Positions 25,401 to 33,238 of a stretch of 64,000 nucleotides of DNA are shown piece after piece. Below the pieces are notes generated by a model. It was not told the DNA's origin. It made no database searches and was given only the letters and a program-made list of their open reading frames with translations. How positions within the stretch are numbered: the stretch's first letter is position 1; each line of letters begins with the position of its first letter. The DNA comes from Diphasiastrum complanatum (Eukaryota; Streptophyta; Lycopodiopsida; Lycopodiales; Lycopodiaceae), in contig CM055103.1 of assembly GCA_029204225.1 (NCBI GenBank), positions 22,688,663-22,752,662 on the forward strand. The letters run 5' to 3'. The position numbers were made by a program, and so were the translations under genes.

Positions 25401-28400
25401 GTATCATAGCCACCGATCATCGTGTTTAACATGCAATCATTCTAACTCTATTTTTGTTGGTTAAAACTTCATGAATGTGTGCTTGGAAAACGTATCTTTC
25501 ACAGTGGGTTCACTATGAAAAAGTTAACTTTTTGTCACATTCAATTCTGACATCATTTGGATAGAAAACTAGCCTTGTATACAAGTTAAGGGGCTGATTT
25601 TTTGAGTCTTTTGGTTTTTGGTAGCCGATTTTCTGTTATAGAATCTGCAAAAACCATAAAACTTTTCTATCAATCAATTTTAGCTCTCCTCTTGAGACTC
25701 TACATGGCCATGACTCACCTCAAGCTCCACTCTCTTACACTAAAGATCCTCTAGGCACCACGAAGAGCATCAAGCAAATCATCAATACGTGGCATAGGAC
25801 ATCGATGCTTAATAGTTATCTTATTGAGGCCTCGATAATCCACACACAGATGCCAAGACCCATCCTTCTTTTTTACTAGAATGATCAGTGAGGCAAAAGG
25901 TGAGAAGCTAGGTCTTGATTTGCCCATCTACAAGATAATCCTCTAGCATCTTCCTCACCTCCTCTTCCTCTCTCAAACTCATTCTATAAGGTGGTCTATT
26001 TATAGGACAGGATCCGGGAATAAGCTCAATCTTCTGTTCAACATTCCTATTAGGCAGTAATGTACAAATCATCAGTAAGCACATCTACAAACTCACTCCT
26101 AATTTCATGTCCTAGGTTAGTTGTATTGTATTGCACCTGCCACATGCTACTCTCACTAGTACTAGTAGTCATATCCAGCAGAAAACAAACATACATAATT
26201 TCACAGCTTACCTTACACAATTGCGTTTTTTTAGCAAGCCTCCCCTAGTGCGTTACGGAACCTACTGTACCCTCCGGTGAAGGAACTTTGTCACTAAGGC
26301 CTGAGCCTAAATTGGACCAACTGCAACTGGTCCAGGCCATTAATTTATGAGCCATATCCTAAAAGTTTATTCTAAGCATGCAGTTGTTGAGTTTGAGTGG
26401 CGAAGTTAAAGCCAACTGCAACCCTCTGCCATGTACCCCATGTTCAACCCTAAATTTTATTTGAGCAACAAGAAGGACCAGCACCCCGATGTGGTTTTGT
26501 CTTGGCTTGATAGGTGCGATAGACATTTTTCCATGCATGACTCACTAGACAATACCAAGATCGATATTGCTATCATATTTTTAGGTGGGAAGGCGTTTAC
26601 TAGTGGCAAGATCTTAAGGATCGGACAAACACCCCTACTACATGGGATGCATTTCAGGAGGCCTTTACATTGGCGTTTCTCCAGGTTCTTGATGACTTTG
26701 AGCACATCTACAGTTTGCCACTATGCAAATGGGGAGTAAGCCATTAGATGCCTACTTACAGAAATTATAGGAAGTTTTATTTCGTTGATTGAATCAACCA
26801 GACTCTCATCAAGTTACATTTTATTCTAGGGCTTCCTAAAGAATACCAACATGAAGTGTGGCGTAACAAACCACAAAGCCTCAAAAATACGTTTTGCTAT
26901 GCAAAATTCTTTGACGATACCCATTTGAAGTGAATCTAGGAGTATAGTGAACATCTTAATTTTCATAGGAGTGGGTTTACTCCAAAAATGAGTCGTTGAC
27001 AACGGACTATGTAGCTTGTACTTGGTCATTTTTGCACAGTGGCTCATTGATAGAACTTGTGGGCGATGTGGATGTACATAATACTCCTTTTGTTTCCACT
27101 AATATTTAAAAGATTCTGAGTATAATGTTTATCTTTGCTTTTTAGAAAATGTAATTTTCTTGGATGATCATGCTGCTAGAAATAGTGTTTATTCGTATCC
27201 TTAACGTTGATGATTAGTATCTTTCTAGGAATTGAGCGACAAACATTACCATGGTATCAAAGCTAACTTCTTGATCTTGGAAGCTATCAAGATTCTACGT
27301 GACATGTAGGAGAAGCAACATTGGCTACCATCAAGTTCTCCATTAGTTGAAATTGCTACAAAAGCGTTGTTAGGAGGACAATGTGAATCTTCTTGGGAAG
27401 ATCGGATCTTTGTGGGAAGGTCATTGCTTTTTCATTTGCAAGAGCAACAAAGGAGTTTTCTTGATGAAATTCTTTGTGGAGATCATTGTTGCAAGTAGTT
27501 CGCTAATCAAGATAGGATCAGAACAGCTGATCACTGCTCTTCAAGGAGGCTGTTTGTTGGAAAATCACTGGAGAAGAAAACTGATTGGTTCTGAAATTGT
27601 TCCCTGGTTTCTACAGCTGGTTGTCTGCTGGTTTTTAAGAGGGTACATGCTGATTTTTTCCAGGATACTCAACGCTGGAAAATGCAAACGGTTTGCTGAT
27701 TCTCATGACGGTTGATCACTGAAAGAACCTACAAATCATTGCTGGAAACTGTTTGCTGGACTAGTTGCTATTTTTCAGGTAGCTATTTGCTAGAAATTCA
27801 CAGTATTTTGTTCACTAGATTTGCAAGCCAGTTTGCAGTTTGCAGGAAGGTTGTTTGCTGGTCTGTGAATAGGAATAGTTCGTTGCCAGATTGCTACTTG
27901 TGAGACCAGAATTGTTCACTAGTTGTTTGTTGGTGAATTACATCTGATCATTGGTTTTTATTGGTAACAAGGTCCCAGGATTGAAAACCGGAAAATTATT
28001 CCATTGTTTTGGTTAAGTGCAAGAGGCACTCGGTACTGATCGAGTTACAAATTTCTAGGTGTTGAAATCTTATAATAGGGAAGATCGGTGTTATTATTTG
28101 TGTTGACAATGGCAAGTTTGAATGATACTACATTACCAGAACCTAGTAAGCTAGATGGTACAAATTTTAGCATCTAAAAGTTGAAGATGCAACATATTCT
28201 TCAGAACCTAGAATATTGGGACATTGTCACAGGTACTGAGATACCTCCGACAACTGATAGAGAGTTGCAAGAGTCCGGAGAAGGAAAGCCCATCATATCA
28301 TTGATTTTTCTGTTAAGGATATGATCATTCCCACATCAGAGATGCTACTACCACAATGAGGCTTGGGATATTCTGAATAATTTGTATGAGAATGTAAATT

Positions 28401-31400
28401 AATCTCGAAATTTTGTTCTTGATTAATAAGCTACACACGTTGAAGATAAAAGCAGGTGAAGATCTCAAGGGGCAACTCATAGCCATTGGAGAAAGCGTTC
28501 AAGATCCAGTTTTGGTGTCTATAATGCTTAATAGTTTACTTTTAGCCTATCAAAAAATTGTATTAATGTTGTCTTTACAAGTGACTAGGCCTTTTTTCGA
28601 TGAGTTGAATTATACACTACTAGAGGAAGAAATGGGACGGCAAATATCATGAACAAAGACTCTCTCAAGGAGCAGGCACTCTTAGCAAAGAAGCAAGGAC
28701 AAAATTTCAAGAAAGGTGGAAAAGTTAAGAACAAAGGGAAGTCAATGGAACCAATAGAAAGATGGAGAGAAAGCAAAAAAATCAAACAGGAAACTGAATT
28801 GCTTTGTTTGCAGTAAGCCATTACGCAAAGGGATGCTAGAAGAACAAGGACAAAAAACGGGTTGGAAATTTTGACTACAGAGATAGGTGCTTTGGATCTT
28901 GGCAATTGTGAGTTGTTCTTGGCATCGACATCTTTAGGTGACTTCTCAAGAGACAAGGAGAGTTGGTCTATCGATTCAAGTGCATCAAAACATATGACAC
29001 CTAGACGAGATTGGCTATCTAGCTTCCAAGACTAAATGAGGGATCGAATGTGAAGTCGGGCGATAATTACAGCGACATTAAGGGTATTGGAAAAGTATAA
29101 GTTCAATCACCTCAAGAAAGATTGGAGTCATAAAGGATGTACCAAGAATAAATAAAAAACTTCTCTCAGTGTTAGCTATTGCGAAGCAACATATGGTTTA
29201 CAGTCTAATGAAGAACGGTGTCTAATCAAGAGGAAGAATAAGTAGTAGCTGAAGTCATTCTTGTTGGGAGATTGTACAAACCTTAGGCTCAGGTGGTGAT
29301 TAGGGCATGAGTTGTCGATGTTGGTACATCGAGTAAGTTATGGCTCAACGGTCGGACATCTGAGTTATAATAGTCTACAAGTATTGAGGAAATATAATAT
29401 GGTTATAGGGTTACCTAAAGTTGTTTCTAATCACAAGTTTTGTGAGGGATGTGTCTTAGGAAAACACCATAGGCAGAAATTTTCCGTCTAGTACTTTTAG
29501 AGTAAGAAATGTTCTAGAACTTGTTTATAAACATTTGTGTGGTCCTATGACAACATAGTCTTTCAGTGGAGCAAGTTATTTATGGTATTTGTTGATAATT
29601 ATTCTAGGGTGAGGCATTTAGGTGTTTCATGTGGTTGAACGCACATGTGGAGAATTTGAGTTCACATGAGTTCCAAGAATTGGCCATTGAACTACCGTCT
29701 TTACATTTTCCTCGTCAATCTTGATCCCATCAACGGTGTTCTTATGACCTAGGTAAAGTTCTTTCCTAAAGAATTCACACTTAGATTCTTTAGAAAAAAG
29801 TTTCTCTTGTCTTAAAATCCTTAAGACAATGCAGAGATGCTTCATGTGCTCTTTTAGTGTTCTACTATAGATCGATATATCATCTAGAAATGCTACGACA
29901 AACTTTTCCAGAAAATTACAAAAAAGATTGTTCATCATTTGTTAGAGAGTAGCTGGAGCATTAGTCAAACCAAAGGGTAAGACTAAGAACTTGTAGTGGT
30001 CAAATCGTGTTCTAAAACTAATCTTTTATATGTCATCAGAATGTAGTTGTATCTGATAATATCCCGTTCAAAGATCAATTTTCGTGAAGAATTTCACTCC
30101 ACTTAACCGATCTATGATATCATCCATTCTAGGAAGCGGGTGATTATTTTTAATGGTAGGTTTATTTAGGCCTTTGTAATCCATGCACAAGCAAAACCCC
30201 CCTGTCTTTCTTATTCTTAAGTGGAACGAAGTGCTCCCCATGGCAATTTACTTGGCCTGATATGCCACATCCTAAGATATTCCTCAATTTGCCTAGCCAC
30301 TTCCCCTTCTTCCTTTTGACCTAGCCTATATGGTTGTCAAAAAATGGGGTGGCTACTGAGCAATAACTCTATGCTATGGTCCACCAATCGAGCGGGTGGT
30401 AAACCAGAAGTTGCTTAGAAAAACCATCAAAATATTCTTGTTTTGTTCATTTTTTATGGTACAAATATAAAACACATTCACATCAAATTCACTAGCAATA
30501 TCACAATGCAATCAAGACTTTAAAACAAGATGAAATTTTTTTTAACAAAATCCTTTACTTTTTCCATTAGCTCTGCCAAGGAATTTATTAGCGATGGGAG
30601 TACATTGGTCTCTCCCAAAATAGAGACAATTCTACAATTTATATCTCTAAATACTAATGAGTGATTTTTAGATCCATATTCAGACTATCAGATTTACTAA
30701 AATACCACTCATATCCTAAAATGATGTCCATGCGATCAAGGTTCATGACGTCAAACGTGAGCCGCTCAGCATTGATTGTCCTGCATCCGAAGCTCTAGAT
30801 CGGGAACTCTAACATCCCATACTTCTATGTCCAGCCCCGAGGCCAAATGGACCATGTATTGATGGTCACTAGCCATGGTGGGCACCTAGAGCTTCTACAC
30901 AAGCCGAGAATTGATAAAATTGTGAGTGCTCCCTAAATCTAGCAAAACATTTATATCTTTCCCTAATACTTTGCCTCTAACTCAAAACTATTGATTAGGA
31001 TGGGAAGGGGAAGATAGTGTGCTAAAATTGCAAGAACACAAGTACCAACCAAAATTATTTCAAGTATACTTGTGGGTAGCAAAGATTTGTTCTTCTTTTC
31101 AGGGCATCATTTCATACGATCCCCAGGTTTTACTGCAAAGGAAAAGCAAATATCTTTAATTGCCTATTTCCGCGCTTTATCTTTAGCCATGGTTTTCTTG
31201 TTCTTTTTCTTTTGGCGAGCAACGACATCTAATTCATCAAAATATTTTTTTCTTTCATCCTCAAAGTCTTATCAACTCTCTTAAAAAAACTCCCATCATG
31301 CTTGAAAGTTCACATTCACCTAAAGAAAGTCCGATGCTAGTTTTCCAGACCGCAAACGTACATTTTTGGTTGTTCTAAACTCATATTTTGTATTAGGTCT

Positions 31401-33238
31401 TTAAGTTTTTTCTATTACAGCACTTTTTGGCCCACCAACTAGAGAAATTCTGGCAATTTTTTTCTGAACCCAGCGAAAGTTCCCTTGGATAAGTAGCTTG
31501 AATCATTGTATATTTATTGCCTTCTTAGGAACTTCACTATTGTGCGTCTAGACAACTTTATTCTTGTTAGAAAACCCAAAAAACTTTTTGCAGTATCATG
31601 TGAGTGGCATATGAGGTAAGTGTTGTAACTTTTGAAATCGAGTGCCATTTATTTTCACCATTCAACATAGGCCCAACTGATAAATAAAAGGTTATTCATA
31701 GATTTTACTTTTTTGAGTTGTTGGATCTCTCCCAAAGCTCCCCATTTAGGACGCACTTTAGATGCATCTACTCAAAGGAAGGAACCACAGAGTGATTAGC
31801 ATATTTCTAAAGTTCAAATTTGTAGCAAAGACAGTAAAAGTTCTAATAATGGTTTTCATCCCTTTTCGCTGCACAATCTCAAAGTGTCCACCCATTTGAA
31901 AGGGTACCATAATTGATAAGTTAAAGAGTCAATGTGTTGAATAGTAATGTGGATGCTTGTACCTGGCAAATAAGAGAAATCATAGCAAATAATGTTGATC
32001 ACTGGATTACAGCAACAAAAGCAAAGTGACTTGAGGATTTGTGGTAACTATATTAGTTCTAGACAGGACGGCCGAATTTGTAAATACACTTGTCAAAACT
32101 ATTTCCATATTGTTGTCAACATGTAGGGAGGAAAAAACCCAATCACATGAAAAAACATTGACACTTTGATTTTTTTTTTTTTTTAAGGAACGTTGAATTC
32201 TCTGTGCTGATGAAATATGGCTGTTAACAATCTTCCATCAGCCTATTTTATTTCCACAATGTAAAGGTGGAGAAGACAAACATAGCAAACAAGCAGAGGA
32301 CCTGGGTCAAATAACAAAAGGAGGGAGGGCCCTGTCTTTTCTGTATAGCACATGCTCACTCCTTTTTTCTTAATTGCTACTCCAAAAACTTGCAGCCTTT
32401 GTTTTAAGCATAGAAGCACCATTTGAAATTAAACATGCCAGTGTCACATTAGGATCGAGGGCATTGGTTACAAACTACTACTGATTTTTCTCAAATAAGA
32501 ACTACGTCCGTTAGTGAAAATCCATAATTGATGAGGCCAGATACAAGAGAATTTGCTTTCAGGTAGACATTTGTAAGCTTGTACATTCCCACCTACTTCC
32601 AAGAATTATAAACTAAGCCCACATCCATGAGCGTCATGATCTTAGTTCTCTTGAAAAATAAAATTTTACGACTTAAGCACTTAAGAATGCACAATGTAAT
32701 AACCTTACACCGAAGTTATCTTCCGGGAAAAGTTTTCTTGCTTTACTTTGCTTCTCAGCAGACGAAATCAGTATAGCTGCAATGCTTTTAAAATTCTACC
32801 TAACATGAAAAATTAAAGTCCAGAGGTTGCAGGACTAACATGAAAAGCATATTGGATGTAAGCAAAGTTACTCTGTCAGTAGTCTTTCAATGAGAAATGT
32901 AGAGTGAAAGAATTGTGGCAAAAGGCTTCCAACACTGGAACACGGGATCGAATATCAGCGTTTGACTTAGGTGGCCAAAGATATAGAGAAAAGAGCTCTG
33001 GCATACTTGGGAAACAAAAAACTCTAGAATAAGCGCATGTCACCTGAAGCTGAAGCACCGCTGGCACGCCCTTTTGCACCTGCCTGGTAACCAGTGGTTG
33101 AACAATTGCTCGAATGCGTGGGGTCAACAACAAATTTTGAGCAACATACAACCACAATAAAACTGCCAACACACTAGCCACCTGCCAAACTGGTACAGTT
33201 TCCAGCATCCTCATCATCATAACTTTCGGCTGTTTCAA
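320..33238 (-). CDS. LPPD: Sphingoid-base-1-phosphate phosphatase (LPP-delta type), split gene with giant intron
   Basis: Six coding exons on the minus strand join in phase: 33238-33044, [missing exon], 2193-2063, 1864-1761, 1458-1330, 1084-969, 757-320. The visible pieces give about 370 residues. Plant LPP-delta/SPP proteins are a little over 400, so about 50-60 residues are missing between exon 1 and the exon starting DLVSAPRP. The PAP2 signature is present: SAPRP (C1 arginine), LPSSHT (C2 histidine), [12 protein letters not shown] (C3 Arg, His, Asp). Family knowledge: an ER multi-pass enzyme that removes phosphate from long-chain-base 1-phosphates such as sphingosine- and phytosphingosine-1-phosphate, lowering a lipid signal linked to ABA and stomatal responses. 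No stop or frameshift lies in the six exons, so the gene may be intact. The middle exon, with the C1 lysine, may be hidden in the TE-filled intron or lost. The family call rests on recalled plant homologues, not a search. Confidence 0.9.
969..1084 (-). CDS. LPPD: LPP-delta internal exon
   Basis: A 116-nt exon between TTGTGCAG and GTAAGC. It encodes [17 protein letters not shown] (membrane helix) and then [19 protein letters not shown], the [11 protein letters not shown] block being characteristic of plant LPP-delta. It ends in phase 0 and joins the terminal exon without a shift. Confidence 0.92.
1330..1458 (-). CDS. LPPD: LPP-delta exon with PAP2 motif C3
   Basis: A 129-nt exon between GATGGCAG and GTAAGT. 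It encodes [16 protein letters not shown], whose Arg, His and Asp form the C3 signature (R-x5-H-x3-D). The His is the catalytic nucleophile in this superfamily. A membrane helix ([12 protein letters not shown]) and the loop [15 protein letters not shown] follow, as in plant LPP-delta. Confidence 0.93.
1761..1864 (-). CDS. LPPD: LPP-delta internal exon (membrane segment)
   Basis: A 104-nt exon between a TATACAG acceptor and a GTAAGC donor. It encodes [20 protein letters not shown] followed by a hydrophobic helix ending VVMVAYG. The first base completes the codon split by the previous intron and the last G joins the next exon to give YGRMYLG. This phase agreement supports both boundaries. Confidence 0.9.
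2063..2193 (-). CDS. LPPD: LPP-delta exon with PAP2 motifs C1 and C2
   Basis: The acceptor follows a T-rich tract and TTTTTTGCAG. The exon opens in phase 0 with [15 protein letters not shown], then a linker, then [17 protein letters not shown]. It ends two bases into a codon at an unusual GTAGGG donor. The Arg of APRP and the His of PSSH are conserved catalytic-site residues of the PAP2 superfamily. The Lys of C1 would lie at the end of the preceding, unlocated exon. Length is 131 nt. Confidence 0.92.
2194..4877. other. Intron sequence with no recognised gene
   Basis: This lies inside the LPP-delta transcription unit, upstream of the exon at 2063-2193. The plus strand at 3127-3435 is open for about 100 codons and has a duplicated coiled-coil-like phrase ([18 protein letters not shown]). 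Weak coding-like traces continue near 3500-3800. They may be gag debris but match nothing I can name. AT-rich sequence from about 4400 leads to the primer site at 4878 and may hold a worn copia LTR with a TATA-like box near 4714. Confidence 0.4.
4878..4889 (+). other. Primer binding site (initiator tRNA-Met) of copia copy 1
   Basis: TGGTATCAGAGC is the complement of the 3' end of plant initiator tRNA-Met, the usual primer of Ty1/copia elements. It follows TTTATCA, a plausible LTR end. A purine-rich untranslated leader extends to about 5430. Confidence 0.7.
6165..6400 (+). pseudogene. Copia aspartic protease remnant
   Basis: The remnant reads [17 protein letters not shown], then [27 protein letters not shown] and [12 protein letters not shown], the standard order of copia protease blocks. 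The catalytic DSG triad is DSA. The frame ends at a stop after about 66 residues, where the family continues into the pre-integrase region. Confidence 0.75.
6539..7780 (+). mobile_element. Ty1/copia retrotransposon, partial copy 2, 5' half
   Basis: It starts with leader sequence repeated from 5433 onward (AACCAATGAATATTGA). The gag start is [15 protein letters not shown] at 6654, with [13 protein letters not shown] in shifted frames. More gag follows ([20 protein letters not shown], 6930-7010), then a lysine-rich tail (7100-7270), the pre-integrase block (about 7345-7600) and the integrase core start ([18 protein letters not shown]). It is cut at 7780 by the gypsy insertion and resumes at 15757. 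The protease region is missing. Confidence 0.8.
7776..7780 (+). repeat. Target-site duplication AGGAC (left)
   Basis: AGGAC directly precedes the left LTR and is repeated at 15752-15756 directly after the right LTR. Removing the element and one copy restores the copia integrase reading. Confidence 0.9.
7781..8273 (+). repeat. Left LTR of the gypsy element
   Basis: 493 bp, beginning TATCATGCCCACG and ending GGACTTTATA. Compared with the right LTR it has a 10-bp insertion near position 55 and about 19 substitutions. The first dinucleotide is TA here but TG in the right LTR. Confidence 0.92.
8275..8286 (+). other. Primer binding site of the gypsy element
   Basis: TGGTATTAGAGC lies one base after the LTR. 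It matches the initiator tRNA-Met primer site with one C-to-T change. Confidence 0.75.
8288..10376 (+). other. Leader region of the gypsy element with unidentified nested sequence
   Basis: No coding region is recognised. Around 8660-8850 there is a cluster of CATGCA/TGCATG motifs, a 10-bp-arm hairpin (8672-8695) and a TATA-like CTTATAAATAGA near 8849, the look of an LTR promoter. A GC-richer block at about 9480-10070 has its own TATA-like CCTATATAG near 9612. These may be pieces of other LTR elements, but I found no matching second ends. Confidence 0.4.
10377..10434. repeat. (CT)n microsatellite
   Basis: An almost pure TC/CT dinucleotide run of about 58 bp lies directly before the LINE remnant. 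The Ser-Leu or Glu-Arg frames through it are low-complexity artefacts. Confidence 0.97.
10437..11132 (+). mobile_element. 5'-truncated LINE (non-LTR) retrotransposon 3' end
   Basis: An open frame at 10448-10888 begins with [20 protein letters not shown] and [11 protein letters not shown], the zinc-binding C-terminal domain of plant LINE reverse transcriptases (C-x2-C, H, C). It then runs as a Ser/Arg-rich tail to a stop. A 3' UTR of about 210 bp ends in a short TAATTC repeat (11101-11127), a typical LINE tail. Everything upstream (endonuclease, RT) is missing, as in 5'-truncated insertions. No clear target duplication was found. Confidence 0.75.
11101..11141 (+). repeat. (TAATTC)n LINE tail merging into (CT)n
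   Basis: About four to five TAATTC units are followed by CTCTCTCTCTCTCT. Short tandem tails of this type mark LINE 3' ends. Confidence 0.85.
11434..11723. repeat. Tandem duplication, about 147-bp unit, two copies
   Basis: Copy 1 (11434-11580) and copy 2 (11581-11723) share TAGATTxTGATGGCATTA, GTTGCTTAAGTCAGAATTGC and TTTAATAAGCACATGGGTCT. They differ at scattered sites. The duplication lies just before the gag start of the gypsy element. Confidence 0.92.
11784..13712 (+). pseudogene. Gypsy gag-protease-RT polyprotein, 5' part
   Basis: 642 codons are open. Gag spans about residues 90-195 ([19 protein letters not shown]). A lysine-rich linker leads to a zinc knuckle near residue 294 ([14 protein letters not shown]) whose fourth Cys is Trp. 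The protease reads [15 protein letters not shown], with DFG in place of DSG. RT begins [18 protein letters not shown], but about 50 residues of the fingers are deleted between EEEEVA and [13 protein letters not shown]. The palm then reads [18 protein letters not shown]. The frame ends in GHYEFLV-stop, after which RT continues in another frame. Zinc knuckle, protease and RT are all damaged. Confidence 0.85.
13713..14065 (+). pseudogene. Gypsy RT palm/thumb (frameshifted continuation)
   Basis: After a frameshift, RT continues with [18 protein letters not shown] and the catalytic box [10 protein letters not shown] (F-x-D-D variant of YxDD). The thumb follows ([34 protein letters not shown]), ending at a stop in FLGFTVF. 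The catalytic aspartates are present, but the frame is not joined to gag. Confidence 0.85.
14066..14885 (+). pseudogene. Gypsy RNase H and integrase N-terminal stub
   Basis: RNase H is visible in two frames: [24 protein letters not shown], then [29 protein letters not shown] and ADALSRI. The first integrase residues follow ([25 protein letters not shown]). The frame then breaks. The rest of the integrase, including the remaining zinc ligands and the whole DDE core, is missing. Confidence 0.82.
14886..15240 (+). pseudogene. Gypsy integrase C-terminus and chromodomain
   Basis: Directly after the deletion the sequence reads [20 protein letters not shown] and [12 protein letters not shown] (integrase C-terminal GPY/F module). 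A chromodomain follows: [34 protein letters not shown]. Chromodomains at this place define the chromovirus branch of Ty3/gypsy and are thought to steer integration to heterochromatin. It remains open to its stop at 15238-15240. Confidence 0.88.
15253..15268 (+). other. Polypurine tract of the gypsy element
   Basis: AATAAGGGGGGAAGAA immediately precedes the right LTR, the expected plus-strand primer site. Confidence 0.9.
15269..15751 (+). repeat. Right LTR of the gypsy element
   Basis: 483 bp, from TGTCATGCCCACGA to GGACTTTATA, about 96% identical to 7781-8273 by hand count. The target duplication AGGAC follows at 15752-15756. Confidence 0.93.
15757..16340 (+). mobile_element. Ty1/copia partial copy 2, 3' half (integrase continuation)
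   Basis: Joining 7780 to 15757 restores the phrase [20 protein letters not shown], showing that the two halves were one integrase before the gypsy insertion. The second catalytic Asp is in WTDGDGEF (15859-15882). The segment with the catalytic Glu (NGVxERKNRT in the family) is deleted near 15950, where SYK runs into [11 protein letters not shown]. The integrase C-terminal region follows at 15999-16337 ([35 protein letters not shown]). RT and RNase H are absent. Confidence 0.85.
16341..17681. other. Non-coding stretch with a second tRNA-Met primer-like site
   Basis: No gene is recognised. TGGTATCAAAGC at 16673-16684 resembles the initiator tRNA-Met primer site and implies a degenerate LTR ending near 16672. 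I could not find its partner LTR. Sequence at 16.7-17.68 kb has no coding match. Confidence 0.4.
17711..17783 (-). tRNA. tRNA-like gene inside the 3' LTR of the TRIM
   Basis: The 73-nt counterpart in the other LTR. The B box GGTTCGAATCC and A box TAGCTCAGTGG are canonical. The first base is A, giving one acceptor mismatch. The D loop ends GGTG where the other copy has GGTA. The anticodon arm is unchanged. Confidence 0.8.
17971..18043 (-). tRNA. tRNA-like gene inside the 5' LTR of the TRIM
   Basis: 73 nt read on the minus strand. The 7-bp acceptor stem closes fully (GGGCGGA with TCTGTCC, two G-T pairs), followed by an A discriminator. The D arm is GCTC/GAGC with AGTGGTA. The anticodon arm has one C-A mismatch, C at position 33 and CGG at the anticodon position. 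The T arm is CTGGG/CCTAG with loop TTTGAAT. A box TAGCTCAGTGG is canonical; B box GGTTTGAATCC has one change. It lies at LTR positions 43-115, so it is part of the mobile element and probably not a working host tRNA. Confidence 0.8.
18133..18590 (+). pseudogene. Ty3/gypsy gag remnant with internal 98-bp duplication
   Basis: Reading across stops gives [62 protein letters not shown], the capsid-like core of plant gypsy gag. The segment starting GGAGCAATTGGCTGATTTG (18356) is repeated with changes from 18454. Confidence 0.65.
18633..19329 (+). pseudogene. Ty1/copia RT C-terminus and RNase H remnant
   Basis: The blocks run in order through several frames: [34 protein letters not shown], a [15 protein letters not shown]-like RNase H box, [32 protein letters not shown] and near the end [13 protein letters not shown]. 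These are the copia RNase H signatures. It ends in a purine tract (AAGGAGGAG, 19321-19329), and TGTATATTTAG after it may open a 3' LTR. Confidence 0.78.
19520..19930 (-). pseudogene. Antisense Ty3/gypsy integrase remnant
   Basis: On the minus strand, [20 protein letters not shown] and [11 protein letters not shown] give the HHCC zinc-binding domain (about 19900-19720). [11 protein letters not shown] and [12 protein letters not shown] follow, giving the start of the integrase core (about 19690-19560). Several stops interrupt it. It probably belongs with the antisense RT at 23.9-24.9 kb, separated by later insertions. Confidence 0.7.
19931..23700. other. Unidentified AT-rich repeat-like sequence
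   Basis: No conserved domain is recognised over 3.8 kb. TGGTATCAAAGC at 22905-22916, preceded by GTGTAACA, looks like another tRNA-Met primer site after an LTR end, so a plus-strand LTR element probably starts here. A TATATA-rich spot is at 21601-21616. Confidence 0.4.
23701..24880 (-). pseudogene. Antisense Ty3/gypsy reverse transcriptase and RNase H remnant
   Basis: From high to low coordinates on the minus strand: [35 protein letters not shown], a worn palm, then [13 protein letters not shown] and [55 protein letters not shown]. These follow the order of gypsy RT fingers, thumb and RNase H start. Many stops occur and the FxDD box is eroded. RNase H-like sequence fades near 23700. Confidence 0.72.
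25001..25104. repeat. 52-bp tandem duplication
   Basis: GGCGTGTGTCAATGGTTATG and the following 30 bp occur twice in direct succession (offset 52) with a few differences. Confidence 0.85.
25720..26050 (-). pseudogene. Second antisense gypsy RT N-terminal remnant
   Basis: Minus-strand reading gives [37 protein letters not shown] and blocks of the DYRxxN region in shifted frames, typical of gypsy RT fingers. It duplicates a domain already present at 24.6-24.9 kb, so it is from a different copy. Confidence 0.65.
26431..26935 (+). pseudogene. Ty3/gypsy gag remnant
   Basis: An open frame from 26431 reads [19 protein letters not shown] and [12 protein letters not shown]. In shifted frames it continues [19 protein letters not shown] and [20 protein letters not shown], the retrotransposon gag domain. 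A zinc knuckle was not found. Confidence 0.65.
27252..27263 (+). other. Primer binding site of copia copy 3
   Basis: TGGTATCAAAGC is an initiator tRNA-Met-type primer site (one change). A leader rich in GTTTGCTGG-like repeats follows to 28.1 kb. Confidence 0.65.
27252..29626 (+). mobile_element. Ty1/copia retrotransposon, partial copy 3
   Basis: The order is primer site, leader, gag start ([20 protein letters not shown] at 28110), more gag ([34 protein letters not shown]), a degenerate zinc knuckle (about 28800-28850), protease with IDSSASKHM (DSS in place of DSG), and a pre-integrase and integrase start ([11 protein letters not shown], ending near a VDNYSR box). It is cut off near 29626-29660, where antisense gypsy sequence begins. 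It belongs to the same family as copies 1 and 2. Confidence 0.8.
29660..31250 (-). mobile_element. Antisense partial copy of the chromovirus family (RT, protease, gag end)
   Basis: On the minus strand, RT thumb and catalytic box ([38 protein letters not shown]) are nearly the same as in the plus-strand element at 13.75-14.0 kb. Going up in coordinates are the RT fingers (30.0-30.4 kb), protease (about 30.6-31.0 kb, reading LDLGSTHNF) and a gag tail with a worn zinc knuckle (31.08-31.2 kb). There are many stops. No LTRs were recognised, so this is a fragment. Confidence 0.8.
31251..33043. other. Intron sequence next to exon 1, no recognised gene
   Basis: This is the proximal part of the giant LPP-delta intron. 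I looked here for the missing exon and found no convincing candidate. A poly-T run lies at 32169-32184. Confidence 0.45.
33044..33238 (-). CDS. LPPD: LPP-delta exon 1 (N-terminus)
   Basis: The ATG is at 33238-33236 and 65 codons run to a CAG|GTGACA donor (last exon base 33044), ending in phase 0. A hydrophobic helix at residues 18-35 ([17 protein letters not shown]) is followed by [17 protein letters not shown] and VLQLQ, the layout of the N-terminal membrane anchor of plant LPP-delta. Reading on past the donor gives unrelated sequence, which supports the splice site. A second in-frame Met (residue 11) could be the true start. Exon 1 lies about 30.9 kb from the next exon I can identify. Confidence 0.88.

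Noticed and set aside
31850-31950. Candidate for the missing LPP-delta exon on the minus strand (reads [10 protein letters not shown])
   Set aside because: Only VPF and GGH resemble the expected VPF...WSGH block. Spacing and the rest do not fit and no splice sites frame it.
32570-32670. Second candidate for the missing exon (reads [16 protein letters not shown])
   Set aside because: The resemblance to the expected QMTLLM...YxGN block is weak. The upstream sequence has stops and no acceptor.
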